From an uncultured Prevotellaceae bacterium (GTDB lineage Bacteria > Bacteroidota > Bacteroidia > Bacteroidales > Bacteroidaceae): a DNA stretch of 64,000 bases. The stretch lies in the NCBI GenBank assembly GCA_902800435.1, contig CADCEQ010000005.1, forward strand, positions 1-64,000, in the 5' to 3' direction. The translations under genes were made by a program, and so were the position numbers. This document shows positions 53,554 through 64,000 of the stretch, piece by piece (position 1 is the first letter of the stretch; each line of letters starts with the position of its first letter). The notes beneath the pieces were generated by a model. The model made no database searches. It was given only the letters and a program-made list of their open reading frames with translations, and was not told where the DNA came from.

Positions 53554-54516
53554 TCACAACTCAATAGGGCTGGCTCCTACGCACTGCAGGTTCTTCTGCA
53601 GCTGCGCTGTCGAGCTGGCACCTACCAGTACGCTCGTTACGCCACGCTGCTGCAGAATCCAGGCGAGGGCCATACCGGCCAGCGTCTCGCCGCGCTGCAG
53701 CGCGATGTCGTTCCATTGGCGAATCTTCGTGAGCACGTCGTCGGTCAGCATCTCCGGCCGCAGGAACTTGCCCTTCGACATGCGCGAGTCGTCGGGGATG
53801 CCGTTCAGGTAGCGGTCGGTCAGCAGACCCTGTGCCAGCGGCGAGAACGAGATGAAGCCCACGCCCGCCTCGCGGCAGAGGTCGAGGATGCCTTCCTCCT
53901 GCGGCTCGCGGTCGAGCATGTTGAGCTTGCCCTGATAGATGAGGCAGGGCACGTCGCGCTCTCTCAGGTATTTGAAAGCCGTCCGCGTAGCCTCCAGCGG
54001 CCATCGCGAAATACCGACATACAAAGCCTTGCCGGCACGAACCACATCGACCAGCGCCTGCAGCGTCTCGTCGAGCGGCGTCTCGGGGTCGTAGCGGTGA
54101 CTATAGAAGAGGTCGACATAGTCCAGATGCATACGCTTGAGCGACTGGTCGAGACTTGCCATCAGATATTTCCGCGAACCCCAGTTGCCGTAGGGGCCGG
54201 GCCACATGTCGTAGCCCGCCTTCGTCGAGATGAAGAGCTCGTCGCGATAGGGACGGAAGTCATCGTCCATCAGCCGGCCCATCGTCTCCTCGGCCGATCC
54301 GTAGGGAGGTCCGTAGTTGTTGGCCAGGTCGAAGTGGGTGATACCGTGGTCGAAGGCAAAGTGCGTAATCTCGCGGCTCCGCTCGTAAGGGTCAACGCCG
54401 CCAAAGTTATGCCAGAAGCCCAGCGACACTTTGGGCAGCATGACGCCCGAGCGTCCGCAACGCTCATATTCCATTCCGCCGTCGTAGCGCAGCGGGTCAG
54501 CAAAATAGTTTTCCAT
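53554..54516 (-). CDS. aldo/keto reductase (YghZ/Gpr-like)
   Basis: A 320-aa TIM-barrel NADPH reductase. Catalytic residues are visible as Asp/Tyr in FDLANNYGPPYGSAEETMG, Lys in FISTKAGYDM and His in YSHRYDPETP. The GPYGNWGSRKYL stretch is typical of L-glyceraldehyde-3-phosphate reductases (YghZ) and Kv-beta-like AKRs, which also clear methylglyoxal. The start at 54514-54516 matches family length. Own -7 box upstream. Confidence 0.9.
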   Translation of the reverse strand: MENYFADPLRYDGGMEYERCGRSGVMLPKVSLGFWHNFGGVDPYERSREITHFAFDHGITHFDLANNYGPPYGSAEETMGRLMDDDFRPYRDELFISTKAGYDMWPGPYGNWGSRKYLMASLDQSLKRMHLDYVDLFYSHRYDPETPLDETLQALVDVVRAGKALYVGISRWPLEATRTAFKYLRERDVPCLIYQGKLNMLDREPQEEGILDLCREAGVGFISFSPLAQGLLTDRYLNGIPDDSRMSKGKFLRPEMLTDDVLTKIRQWNDIALQRGETLAGMALAWILQQRGVTSVLVGASSTAQLQKNLQCVGASPIEL

Positions 54517-54540
54517 ATCGTTTGTTTTTGAGAACAGCTG

Positions 54541-54548
54541 CAAAGATA
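54541..54548 (-). promoter_or_regulatory. -7 promoter box TATCTTTG for the aldo/keto reductase
   Basis: Minus-strand consensus 24 bases before the start. It is divergent from the GH51 promoter. Confidence 0.65.
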
Positions 54549-54645
54549 GTGAATAGTTTTGAAACGAGCAAGAAAACGGAAGGGAATTATGCCACGCCAT
54601 CACGAAAAAAACTGTGTTTCTCTTGGAGCGTCGCTTTTTTCTTTG

Positions 54646-54653
54646 TAACTTTG
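54646..54653 (+). promoter_or_regulatory. -7 promoter box TAACTTTG for the GH51 gene
   Basis: Consensus box 67 bases before the ATG at 54721, leaving a ~60-base A-rich leader. Confidence 0.64.
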
Positions 54654-54720
54654 CAAACAAGAAAGCTGAGACGATAAAAATCCTCCATATTAATAACTAA
54701 ATCATTTAACTAAAAAACGT

Positions 54721-56715
54721 ATGAGAAACTTCTTAGTAACCGCCGCTTTGCTGAGCATGAACGCACTGATGCTCCAAGCGCAAGAACTGACTCTTCGCCT
54801 CGACAAGGCTGAGACAGAGGTGAGTCCGATGCTTTACGGACTGATGACAGAGGAAATCAACTACTCTTACGAGGGCGGACTCTACACGCAGCTGGTGGCC
54901 AACCCGTCGTTTGCTGACATGTTCAATCCCAGAGGGGGACGCCGCGGTGGGCGCCGCGACCAGAATCAGCCACGCTTTACGGTGCGGCCAGAGCGCTGGC
55001 AGCTCAGCGACACAGTGAAAGTCCGGGTGCGCCAAAACCGGCAGGAAGGCATCAACGAGGCCAACCCGACGTCGCTCATCGTCAACTACGAGCAGGCAGG
55101 ACTTGCACTTGTCAGCGAGGGCTATTGGGGGTTCCCCATCCGCAAGAGCACAGCCTTCAAGGGCGGCATCTATGTGAAGAATCCGGTTGCAAGGGGTGAC
55201 AATGCTGCAGCTCCCTTGAAGTCGCTGACCATCGCCCTGAAGAGTGCCGACGGCAGCACGACCTACGCTGAGCAGAAGGTGAGCGGCTTTACGAACAACT
55301 GGAAGAAGTTTGATCTTGAGCTGACCACATCGGCTACTCAGGCTGACACGAAGGATGCCCGGCTCTTTATCATTGCCGACCAGGCTGGAAGCATTGAACT
55401 GGCACGCGTGACGTTGTTTGCTCCCAGCTATAAGAACCGCAAGAACGGCCTGCGCGTCGACCTGATGGAGATGATGGCCGAGATGCGGCCCAAGTTTGTG
55501 CGCTTCCCCGGCGGCAACTACTTGGAAGGCAACAACTTCGCCAACCGTTTTGACTGGAAGCGCACCATTGGCAATCCCGATGAGCGTCCGGGACATCAGA
55601 GCCCGTGGGGCTATCGCTCCACCGACGGTCTGGGTCTGCTGGAGTTTTGCCAGTGGGCTGAGGACACGGGCGGCGAGCCCGTGGTGGGCGTCTTTGCCGG
55701 CTACGTGCTCGGCGGCGACCATCTGGACGGCGACTACATCAAGCCTTTCATACAGGATGCGCTCGACGAGATAGAGTATATCATGGGCGATGCCTCGACG
55801 AAGTGGGGCGCCGTGCGTGCCCGTGACGGTCATCCTGAGCCGTTCCCGCTTCACTATGTGGAGATTGGCAACGAGGACTTCTTCGACCGCAGCGGCAGCT
55901 ATCCCAACCGTTTCAAGATGTTCTATGAGGCCATCAAGGCCCGCTATCCGCAGCTTCAGATCATCTCGACCGTGGGCTACGATGCTCTGAAGTCGAAGGC
56001 TATTCCCAATCCTGTGGTCGATGTAATTGACGAGCACTACTATCGCAATGCCTTCGATATGTACCGCAACGCCTTCCAGTATGACCGCTACGACCGCAAG
56101 GGACCGAAGATTTTCTGTGGCGAGTGGGCCACGCGCGAAGGCTCTCCAACCACCAATATGAATGCTGCGCTGGGCGATGCTGCGTGGATGACCTGTATGG
56201 AGCGCAACTCAGATATCTGCATCATGTCGTGCTATGCGCCGCTGTTCGTCAATGTTGAGCCTGGCGGTATGCAGTGGGCCAGCGACCTCATTGGCTACGA
56301 CGTGCTGAACGCGTACGGCTCGCCGTCGTACTGGGCCCAGGTGATGTTCTCGAAGTATCTCGGCGACCGCATCGTACCCGTAGAGGCTACAAACCTTCCC
56401 AAGCAGAAACTCGACCGTAATGACGAGGCCAACGCCGTGTTCTACACAGCCACCACCGATGCCAAGACGGGCAAGACCTTCCTAAAGTTGGTGAACGCCG
56501 TGGGTGACGCGCAGAAACTCAGCATCAAACTTGACGGTGTGAAGAAGGTGAAGTCGAAGGCAAAAAAGATAGAATTGAAGTCCCCACGCCCTGAGGACAC
56601 CAATTCTATCGACAACCCTCGCAACATCATTCCACGGGAATCTACTCAGAAGGTTGGTAAGCAGTTCCCCATAACCTTGGCTCCCTACTCCATCACGGTA
56701 TTAGTGCTCGAGTAG
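54721..56715 (+). CDS. secreted GH51 alpha-L-arabinofuranosidase
   Basis: A 664-aa exported glycosidase that removes arabinofuranose from arabinan or arabinogalactan. It has a signal peptide (~1-20), a CBM-like beta domain (~90-240), and a catalytic barrel with FVRFPGGNYLEG. Acid/base Glu385 is in HYVEIGNED and nucleophile Glu468 in FCGEWATREG, followed by a C-terminal beta domain. The RGGRRGGRR insert near residue 75 is unusual and basic. It lacks the PxRGxNI tail seen on the GH53 and PL1-CE8 proteins. The 3' end overlaps a minus-strand gene by 31 bases. Confidence 0.93.
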   Translation: MRNFLVTAALLSMNALMLQAQELTLRLDKAETEVSPMLYGLMTEEINYSYEGGLYTQLVANPSFADMFNPRGGRRGGRRDQNQPRFTVRPERWQLSDTVKVRVRQNRQEGINEANPTSLIVNYEQAGLALVSEGYWGFPIRKSTAFKGGIYVKNPVARGDNAAAPLKSLTIALKSADGSTTYAEQKVSGFTNNWKKFDLELTTSATQADTKDARLFIIADQAGSIELARVTLFAPSYKNRKNGLRVDLMEMMAEMRPKFVRFPGGNYLEGNNFANRFDWKRTIGNPDERPGHQSPWGYRSTDGLGLLEFCQWAEDTGGEPVVGVFAGYVLGGDHLDGDYIKPFIQDALDEIEYIMGDASTKWGAVRARDGHPEPFPLHYVEIGNEDFFDRSGSYPNRFKMFYEAIKARYPQLQIISTVGYDALKSKAIPNPVVDVIDEHYYRNAFDMYRNAFQYDRYDRKGPKIFCGEWATREGSPTTNMNAALGDAAWMTCMERNSDICIMSCYAPLFVNVEPGGMQWASDLIGYDVLNAYGSPSYWAQVMFSKYLGDRIVPVEATNLPKQKLDRNDEANAVFYTATTDAKTGKTFLKLVNAVGDAQKLSIKLDGVKKVKSKAKKIELKSPRPEDTNSIDNPRNIIPRESTQKVGKQFPITLAPYSITVLVLE

Positions 56716-57293
56716 TCTTCGGTCAGGTCCTCTATCTGGTCGATGATTTCCTGGTACTGGCGCTGGGTCTTGAAGTGCAGGCTGAAACCGATGAAGGCTC
56801 CGATGATACCGCCGACGACACCGCCCCATAAAAGTCCGTTGGCATAGTCGTGGTTCTGCTGGTAGGTCTCATAGAAGAACCAGCCCAGCCATACAATGAT
56901 CATGGGGATGCCTATGAGCAGCCAGTCGCTGTCGAACTTCTTGGCTCTCGCCACCTTCTTGCGTGCTTCCACAAGGCTATGGCTCATCAGTCCTGGGTCG
57001 CTGATCATGCGGATGTTGTAGAAGGTGGCGCCGGCGCATATCAGCATCATGATGCTCGTCACAATCCAGAAGGGGATGGAGAGGCCGCTGAGGTGGACAA
57101 AGCACCAGTAGCCGTAGGGCACCATCAGCAGGCCAACGGCCATGAGGATGTAGTTGCGTCGGGTGATGCTGTTCACCTGGTTCTTCATCGAGCGGCGCAT
57201 CAGCCGGTCGTTCACTATCTGCTGCTCGTTGAGCTTATTCTTGAGCGTGGCCATCTGCTGGCGCATGCTCTCTAATTCGAAATCGTTGGTCAT
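56685..57293 (-). CDS. hypothetical membrane protein co-transcribed with an ECF sigma factor
   Basis: A 202-aa protein with an N-terminal coiled-coil (~1-40, MRQQMATLKNKLNEQQIVNDRLM), two helices (~48-92), a charged loop and two more helices (~122-180) including the Gly-rich GGVVGGIIGAFIGF, and a short acidic tail. It lies 13 bases after the sigma factor, where anti-sigma factors usually lie. No anti-sigma domain was recognised, so that role is only a possibility. Confidence 0.72.
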   Translation of the reverse strand: MTNDFELESMRQQMATLKNKLNEQQIVNDRLMRRSMKNQVNSITRRNYILMAVGLLMVPYGYWCFVHLSGLSIPFWIVTSIMMLICAGATFYNIRMISDPGLMSHSLVEARKKVARAKKFDSDWLLIGIPMIIVWLGWFFYETYQQNHDYANGLLWGGVVGGIIGAFIGFSLHFKTQRQYQEIIDQIEDLTEDYSSTNTVME

Positions 57294-57306
57294 AATGGGT
57301 AATCTT

Positions 57307-57789
57307 TTAATCGTTTGACATTTGCTTTAACTGTTCACGGATTCTGTACAGGCGGACGCTGACGTTCTTGGCGGTGATGCCGACAATCTGTCCGATTTCC
57401 TCGTAGGGAAGGTTCTCAAGCCAGAGCAGGACGATGGCCCGGTCGAAGGGTTGCAGTCGGGAGATGCGCTTGTGGAGCATGTCCACCTGGCGCGTGTCCT
57501 CGTCGCGGTCTTCAAAGAGGTTGATGTCCATGGTCAGGCGGACTTCTGCCGAGCGCCGCTTCTTCTTCCTGTCAATAGAGATACAGGTGTTGAGGGCGAC
57601 GCGGTAGACCCACGTCCTGATGTCACTGCGATACTCGAAGCCTTCGAAGCCTTTCCACAGGTTGACTAGTACTTCCTGGAAGAGGTCGTTCACCTCGTCG
57701 GCATCCTGCGAGAACATATAGCACACGGTGTAGATGGTGCTCTTGTGTTCTGCAACGGTTTGCGCAAACTTTTGTTCTAATGTCGTCAT
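57307..57789 (-). CDS. ECF-type RNA polymerase sigma factor
   Basis: A 160-aa sigma-70 family factor with region 2 (YTVCYMFSQDADEVNDLFQEVLVNLWKGFEGF, RSDIRTWVYRVALNT) and region 4 (DRAIVLLWLENLPYEEIGQIVGITAKNVSVRLYRIREQL). It should direct RNA polymerase to a small regulon that is not visible here. The start at 57787-57789 (MTTLEQKF) is preferred; an in-frame ATG at 57817-57819 would be nearly leaderless. Confidence 0.92.
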   Translation of the reverse strand: MTTLEQKFAQTVAEHKSTIYTVCYMFSQDADEVNDLFQEVLVNLWKGFEGFEYRSDIRTWVYRVALNTCISIDRKKKRRSAEVRLTMDINLFEDRDEDTRQVDMLHKRISRLQPFDRAIVLLWLENLPYEEIGQIVGITAKNVSVRLYRIREQLKQMSND

Positions 57790-57828
57790 TGTCGTTCTGT
57801 TTTCTGAATCTTTACCCATTAGACGCAG

Positions 57829-57836
57829 CAAAGGTA
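57829..57836 (-). promoter_or_regulatory. -7 promoter box TACCTTTG for the ECF sigma operon
   Basis: Minus-strand housekeeping-type box 40 bases before the chosen start. Confidence 0.65.
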
Positions 57837-57876
57837 CAAAAAACTACAGGGAAACAGAAAAAAAAGAATATTTTTC

Positions 57877-59033
57877 TTACGGCTGCTCGTCAAAGATGCT
57901 GAACGTGGCTGGCAGGTTCGACAGCTGCACCTCCAGCTGGCGGTCGGCTTCGCTGTTGAAGGTGACGTACCACGACGGGGGCAGCTGGTGCCAGGTTATG
58001 GTGGAGGGTGGAAGGGGGAGGGTGGAGGGCGAGAGCGTCATCGTGGCCTCCATATTGGGGAATCCGCCGCCCGTCTGCTGGCTGAACTCCGCTTCCTCTT
58101 TCGTGGAGTCGCCGTCGCGGCCGGCGTAGTACATCTTGTAGCGCACTTCGGCGGGATAGAGTGTGCCGTCGGGGCGCTCGCCGTAGCTGACGCGGTAGTC
58201 GCGGGTGAACGTATCGACGCGATAGCCGAACACGCGGGCCACGTTGTACATCATGGTGCCTATGCGCTCCTGGCGGTTGGTCTTCGTGCCCGTCGAGCGG
58301 TAGGCGCTCTTGACGATGCAGCGCACGGTGTCGAGCACGAGCCATCCGCGGTCGTCGGTGCGGTGCTTGGCCTTGAAGCTCAGCTTTACTTCGTTCCTGC
58401 TTGCGCCCTCGTAGTCGGCATAGTGGTAGAAGCGGTGGTCGCTGATGAAGTCGCGCGTCAGGTCCTCCATGAAGTCCTCGTAGAGCATGCGGCGCAGGTT
58501 CTGCGTGTCGGTGAGCCGCGTGGAGTCCGAGGCTACAATCTGTGCGTTGGCGCTGTCACAGTGCAGCTCGTAGCGCTTGCGGCCAGGGCACTTTGTCCGC
58601 AGCAGCCCCGTCAGGTGGAAGCGGTAGATGTTGTCGCGCCCCATGCTCTGCGTGTGGTAGTCCAGTTGTTCGCAGCCGTCGTGGCTGAAGTAGTTCTGGG
58701 TCTTGCGCCTGACCGTCTGCTTCAGGCAGCGGCGAATCCACTCGGGCTCCTTGTTGGTGACCACCACCTCGCCGGTGCTCAGATACTTCGGCTTCAGGAA
58801 TATCGTGTCAGACAACTGCCTGACGCTTAGCCGCTCGTAGTTCAGATGGCTGACGGTGAGCCGCTGGAACTGGAACCCCACCTTGGCAACGCCCTGCCCG
58901 TTGGTTATCACCGAGCGGAAGCGGCCGCCCTCCATGGTATAGAGCGAGGCATGGCTCACGGGCAGGTGAGTCTCGGCGTCGACCACCACCGTCGTCACGG
59001 CGTTCTGGGCGTGGCCCGTGGCGGCCAGGAGCG

Positions 59034-59061
<28 letters not shown>
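57877..59061 (-). CDS. exported protein with carboxypeptidase-like regulatory domain, function unknown
   Basis: A 394-aa protein with a signal peptide (~1-18) and a CarboxypepD_reg-like domain (~20-95; VVVDAETHLPVSHASLYT, GEVVVTNKEPEW). A longer region of mixed beta strands follows. It overlaps the upstream fur gene by 28 bases, so it is part of the trpS-fur transcript and may be a metal-responsive or envelope protein; this is inference. A four-unit heptamer array (58000-58027) encodes a Pro/Ser/Thr-rich loop SPSTLPLPPSTIT. Confidence 0.72.
58000..58027. repeat. heptamer array, 4 x GGTGGAG-like, inside a coding region
   Basis: Units are GGTGGAG, GGTGGAA, GGGGGAG and GGTGGAG. On the coding strand they spell a Pro/Ser/Thr/Leu loop without breaking the frame. 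Confidence 0.75.
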
Positions 59062-60532
<1,471 letters not shown>

Positions 60533-60553
60533 TCAAAATTTTAATTTTGGCTG

Positions 60554-60561
60554 CAAAGTTA
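60554..60561 (-). promoter_or_regulatory. -7 promoter box TAACTTTG for trpS
   Basis: Minus-strand consensus 28 bases before the trpS start, 13 bases from the cysS box, so the two promoters must share their upstream sequence. Confidence 0.67.
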
Positions 60562-60574
60562 CGCATTTTTTTCG

Positions 60575-60582
60575 TAACTTTG
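60575..60582 (+). promoter_or_regulatory. -7 promoter box TAACTTTG for cysS
   Basis: Plus-strand consensus 28 bases before the cysS ATG, back to back with the trpS promoter. Confidence 0.67.
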
Positions 60583-60609
60583 CACGCAGAAACTAAAAAA
60601 GAGAAGAAA

Positions 60610-62103
60610 ATGGAGTCAAGACTGGTAATTTACAATACGCTGACGCGCCAGAAGGAGCGCTTCGAGCCGATTAACGCCCCGCATGTGGGCATGTATGTCT
60701 GCGGACCGACGGTTTACGGCGACCCCCATCTGGGCCACGCCCGCCCCGCCATCACGTTCGACCTGGTGTTCCGCTATTTGAAGCATCTTGGATATAAGGT
60801 ACGCTACGTGCGCAACATCACCGACGTGGGCCACCTGGAGCACGACGCCGACGAGGGCGAGGACAAAATTGCCAAGAAGGCACGGCTGGAGCAGCTGGAG
60901 CCGATGGAGATAGCGCAGTACTACACCAACCGCTACCACCAGGCGATGGACATGCTCAACGTGCTGCGCCCCTCGATTGAGCCGCACGCCACGGGCCACA
61001 TCATCGAGCAGCAGCAGCTGGTGCAGCAGATTCTTGACCGGGGCTTTGCCTACGAGTCGAACGGCTCCATCTACTTCGACATCGAGGCTTACAACAAGAA
61101 GTACAAGTACGGCATCCTCTCGGGGCGCTCGCTTGAGAACATCAAGGACGAGAGCCGCGAGCTGGCCGGCGTGGGCGAGAAGCGCAACCAGGCCGACTTC
61201 GCCCTGTGGAAGAAGGCGCAGCCCGAGCACATCATGCGCTGGCCATCGCCCTGGAGCGACGGATTCCCCGGCTGGCACTGCGAGTGTACGGCCATGGGCC
61301 GCAAGTACCTGGGCGAGACGTTCGACATCCACGGCGGCGGCATGGACCTGGTGTTCCCCCACCACGAGTGCGAGATTGCCCAGGCCACGGCCTCGATGGG
61401 CCATCAGGCCGTGAAGTACTGGATGCACAACAACATGCTGACCATCAACGGCCAAAAGATGGGCAAGTCGTACAACAACTTCATCACGCTCGAGCAGTTC
61501 TTCACCGGCAACCACCCGCTGCTGGAGAAGGCCTACTCGCCGATGACCATCCGCTTCTTCGTGCTCTCCGCCCACTACCGCGGCACCGTCGACTTCTCGA
61601 ACGAAGCCCTCGTAGCCGCCGAGCGCGGCCTCGAGAAGCTGATGAACGCCATCGCCGACCTCGACCGCCTGTCGTCTATGACGTCACAGTGTGACGTCGA
61701 AACCGAGAAAGTGGTAAAGGGCCTACGCGAGAAGTGCTACGACGCCATGAACGACGACTTCGCCACGCCGCAGGTCATCAGCTACCTGTTCGAGGCCTGC
61801 ACCGTGGTCAACAAGCTCATCGACCACAAGGCCACCATCTGCGCCGACTGCCTGAAGGAGCTGAAGGAGGTGATGCACCTCTTCGCCGAGGACATCCTCG
61901 GACTGAAGGCCGAGAAGAGCGGCACAAACGATGAGCGCGAAGCCGCCTTCGGCAAGGTGGTCGACATGGTGCTCGAGCTGCGCGCCAAGGCCAAGGCCGA
62001 CAAGGACTGGGCCACCAGCGACAAGATACGCGACGAACTGGCCGCTGCCGGCTTCGAGGTGAAGGACACCAAGGACGGCGTGACGTGGAAGCTGAATAAA
62101 TAG
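60610..62103 (+). CDS. cysS: cysteinyl-tRNA synthetase
   Basis: Class I synthetase of 497 aa charging tRNA-Cys. The zinc and HIGH region is [17 protein letters not shown] (Cys31, HLGH 40-43); other zinc ligands are in [10 protein letters not shown] and [10 protein letters not shown]. The signature loop is KMGKS, a common variant of KMSKS. The DALR-type anticodon domain is C-terminal. The start at 60610 ([10 protein letters not shown]) fits the family; the frame open upstream is promoter DNA. The patatin-like gene follows three bases after the stop. Confidence 0.96.
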   Translation: MESRLVIYNTLTRQKERFEPINAPHVGMYVCGPTVYGDPHLGHARPAITFDLVFRYLKHLGYKVRYVRNITDVGHLEHDADEGEDKIAKKARLEQLEPMEIAQYYTNRYHQAMDMLNVLRPSIEPHATGHIIEQQQLVQQILDRGFAYESNGSIYFDIEAYNKKYKYGILSGRSLENIKDESRELAGVGEKRNQADFALWKKAQPEHIMRWPSPWSDGFPGWHCECTAMGRKYLGETFDIHGGGMDLVFPHHECEIAQATASMGHQAVKYWMHNNMLTINGQKMGKSYNNFITLEQFFTGNHPLLEKAYSPMTIRFFVLSAHYRGTVDFSNEALVAAERGLEKLMNAIADLDRLSSMTSQCDVETEKVVKGLREKCYDAMNDDFATPQVISYLFEACTVVNKLIDHKATICADCLKELKEVMHLFAEDILGLKAEKSGTNDEREAAFGKVVDMVLELRAKAKADKDWATSDKIRDELAAAGFEVKDTKDGVTWKLNK

Positions 62104-62106
62104 CGT

Positions 62107-64000
62107 GTGAAGAAGTGTGCCTGTCTACTGCTTGTCGCACTCTTGGCGATGCCGCTTGCTGTCCAGGGACGCAAGAAGGTGGCCGTCGTGCTGAGTGGCG
62201 GCGGGGCAAAGGGCACGGCCCATATTGGTGCGCTGAAAGTCATTGAGCGCGCCGGCCTGCCGATAGACATCGTGACGGGCACCTCGATGGGCAGCCTGAT
62301 AGGCGGTCTCTATGCCATCGGCTATAATGCCGAAGTGCTCGACTCACTGGTGCGCGGACTGGACTGGAGCTACATCATGAGCGACCGCGAGAACATGAGC
62401 CGGCAGTGCCTGGCCGACCGCCGAAAACAGAACACCTACATCCTGTCGCGGGGGCTGACCATCGGCAGACAGAGAGACGACACCGGCGGCTTCATCAAGG
62501 GCAAGAATGTCAACATGCTGCTTGAGAAGCTGTGCATGGGCTTTACAGACTCGACAGACTTCAGCAACCTGCCCATCCCCTTCGCCTGTGTGGCCACCAA
62601 TCTGGTCGACAATTCTGAGGTTGACCTGCGCGCCGGCCGTCTGCCGCAGGCCCTGAGGGCGTCGATGGCCATTCCTGCCGTCTTCTCGCCTGTTCGCATC
62701 GGGAAGATGGTGCTCGTGGATGGCGGCCTGACCAACAACTACCCCGTTGACCTGGCTCGTGCAATGGGAGCCGACATCGTCATCGGCGTCACCGTGCAGG
62801 ATACGCTGAGATCGTCGGAAGGCCTGAACAGCACCATCAACATCCTGACTCAGCTCATCGACCTGAACACGCTGAACAAGTACAACGACAACATTGCCAA
62901 TACCGACGTTCACATCCGCGTGAACCCTGCGGGCTATTCGTCTGCCAGCTTCAACTCTGCCGCCGTCGACACGCTGATAGACCGGGGCGAGAAAGAGGCG
63001 ATGGCCCACTGGGACGAACTGCAGGCCCTGAAGAAGCGCATTGGCATCGACGACAGTTTCAAGCCTGTCCGCCTACAGCCGTTGCGCCCCTGGGTGATGA
63101 CAGAGAAAGTACGCCTGACAGGCTGTACGTTTGAGAACATGACACCTCAGGACGAGGCTTTCCTGCGGGCCAAATTCCACCTGAACCGACTCGACAGCAT
63201 CTCGACGAGCGAAGAAGAGGAGATAACCACCTCGATGCGCACTGACCTGTTCTACCAGACGGCTACCACGCGGCTGGTCGACGAAAAGATACAGGCTGAC
63301 GGCGACACGCTGGGGATGACCGGCGGCTACCGGCTGGTGATGACGGCGGGCAGCCGCAAGACCAGTCAGGTGAACCTCGGCCTGCGCTTCGACAACGAGG
63401 AGATGGTGGCCCTGCAGACCAATGTTAACCTGCCGCTGGAGAAGACGCTGGCCGTGAGCTCCGACATCACCATGCGCTTAGGCAAGCGCATCATGATTGG
63501 CGGCGACCTTATCTTCCACCCTCGTGCCCTGCGATTCACCCGCCCGGTCATCTCTTATTACTTCCGTCGTAACGACATCGACGTCTACCACGAGGGCGAC
63601 CGCGAATACAGCATACTCTATAACTATCATCAGGCACTGGCAGAGCCGGTCAACATAGCCATCCGTAACTTCAGTTTCAAGGCTGGCCTGCGCTGGGAGT
63701 ACTACCATTACAGCAATCAGCTGCGCTCGGAGGTGATGTCGCGCGACGTGAACTTTGAGAACGACCACTACTTCACCTATCAGGCACAGATGGAGTTCAA
63801 CTCTGAAGACCACTGGTACTTTCCCACCCGTGGAGGCCGCTTCCTGGCCCGCTATGCCTACATTACCGACGACATGGCGAGGCTCAACGGTCATGAGGGC
63901 ATTACTGAAGTGAGTGCCTCGTGGCGGAAATCGTTCCCGCTCAGCAGTCGGTTCACCATTGAGGGGCTGCTCTATGGGCGTCTGCTCTTTGGTAATGACA
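62107..64000 (+). CDS. patatin-like phospholipase with C-terminal outer-membrane barrel (PlpD type), 3' end cut
   Basis: A GTG start at 62107, three bases after the cysS stop, opens a frame that runs to the window end (631 codons seen). A signal peptide (CACLLLVALLAMPLAV) precedes the patatin domain, with oxyanion motif GGGAKG (31-36), nucleophile Ser60 in GTSMG and catalytic Asp205 in VDGG. A POTRA-like part (~315-390, RLTGCTFENMTPQDEAFL) and BamA/Omp85-type beta strands follow (GGRFLARYAY). Such proteins are outer-membrane lipases that display or release the patatin domain. Likely co-transcribed with cysS. Confidence 0.9.
   Translation, partial: MKKCACLLLVALLAMPLAVQGRKKVAVVLSGGGAKGTAHIGALKVIERAGLPIDIVTGTSMGSLIGGLYAIGYNAEVLDSLVRGLDWSYIMSDRENMSRQCLADRRKQNTYILSRGLTIGRQRDDTGGFIKGKNVNMLLEKLCMGFTDSTDFSNLPIPFACVATNLVDNSEVDLRAGRLPQALRASMAIPAVFSPVRIGKMVLVDGGLTNNYPVDLARAMGADIVIGVTVQDTLRSSEGLNSTINILTQLIDLNTLNKYNDNIANTDVHIRVNPAGYSSASFNSAAVDTLIDRGEKEAMAHWDELQALKKRIGIDDSFKPVRLQPLRPWVMTEKVRLTGCTFENMTPQDEAFLRAKFHLNRLDSISTSEEEEITTSMRTDLFYQTATTRLVDEKIQADGDTLGMTGGYRLVMTAGSRKTSQVNLGLRFDNEEMVALQTNVNLPLEKTLAVSSDITMRLGKRIMIGGDLIFHPRALRFTRPVISYYFRRNDIDVYHEGDREYSILYNYHQALAEPVNIAIRNFSFKAGLRWEYYHYSNQLRSEVMSRDVNFENDHYFTYQAQMEFNSEDHWYFPTRGGRFLARYAYITDDMARLNGHEGITEVSASWRKSFPLSSRFTIEGLLYGRLLFGND

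Overview
The window comes from a moderately GC-rich Bacteroidota chromosome, most likely Bacteroidales and close to Prevotella and its relatives. Nearly every transcription unit is preceded by the Bacteroidota -7 box TAnnTTTG (usually seen as TACCTTTG, TATCTTTG or TAACTTTG). Further support comes from DUF4271-hemD-rnpA-yidD synteny, TPP-controlled TonB receptor plus PnuT genes, an M56/TonB BlaR-like sensor with BlaI, and cell-surface enzymes with a PxRGxNI-type tail. Assignment below order is inference. No tRNA, rRNA, CRISPR array or complete transposon was seen.

Layout. 0.2-5.1 kb: a two-domain esterase-GH53 galactanase, then a minus-strand yitT-DUF3737-patB operon. 5.2-11.7 kb: DEAD-box RNA helicase, cysK, metY, tcdA, a short-chain dehydrogenase and a LOG-family phosphoribohydrolase. 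12-18.2 kb: an active and a degenerate transglutaminase-like secreted protein, a flavodiiron protein and a PfkB sugar kinase. 18.3-25.9 kb: glutamine synthetase, a TPP-riboswitch thiamine uptake operon and an M16 peptidase. 25.9-29.6 kb: metK-DUF4271-hemD-rnpA-yidD. 29.7-38.9 kb: DUF3332 lipoprotein, GNAT-comEC-mntP operon, SF1 helicase, blaI-M56 operon and a pyridoxamine-kinase-like gene. 38.9-46 kb: thioredoxin lipoprotein, a very large pectate lyase-pectin esterase fusion, an RluA-type pseudouridine synthase and a CE6-like esterase. 46.1-49.1 kb: a small accessory island with an acidic hypothetical gene, a PIN toxin-antitoxin pair and a solitary VapE-type ATPase bracketed by GACGGGAGGTC repeats. 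49.2-64 kb: GH3-like acyl-adenylase, Ig-like lipoprotein, DUF3108, aldo/keto reductase, GH51 arabinofuranosidase, ECF sigma factor operon, trpS-fur operon, cysS, and a patatin-BamA-type protein cut by the window end.

The carbohydrate enzymes (GH53, PL1-CE8, GH51, CE6-like) together suit pectin and arabinogalactan side-chain breakdown. They are scattered and have no SusC/SusD pair, so this is not a classical polysaccharide utilisation locus.

The most unusual content is repetitive DNA. (1) A 33-bp palindromic element sits in-frame, in different reading frames, inside two unrelated genes (patB and the flavodiiron gene). (2) Arrays of about four 7-bp units (28 bp) with different sequences occur at six or more loci, two of them inside coding regions. 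(3) A roughly 250-bp structured repeat is present twice. (4) The VapE cassette is flanked by iteron-like repeats. (5) An inverted repeat brackets a start codon and supplies part of a signal peptide.
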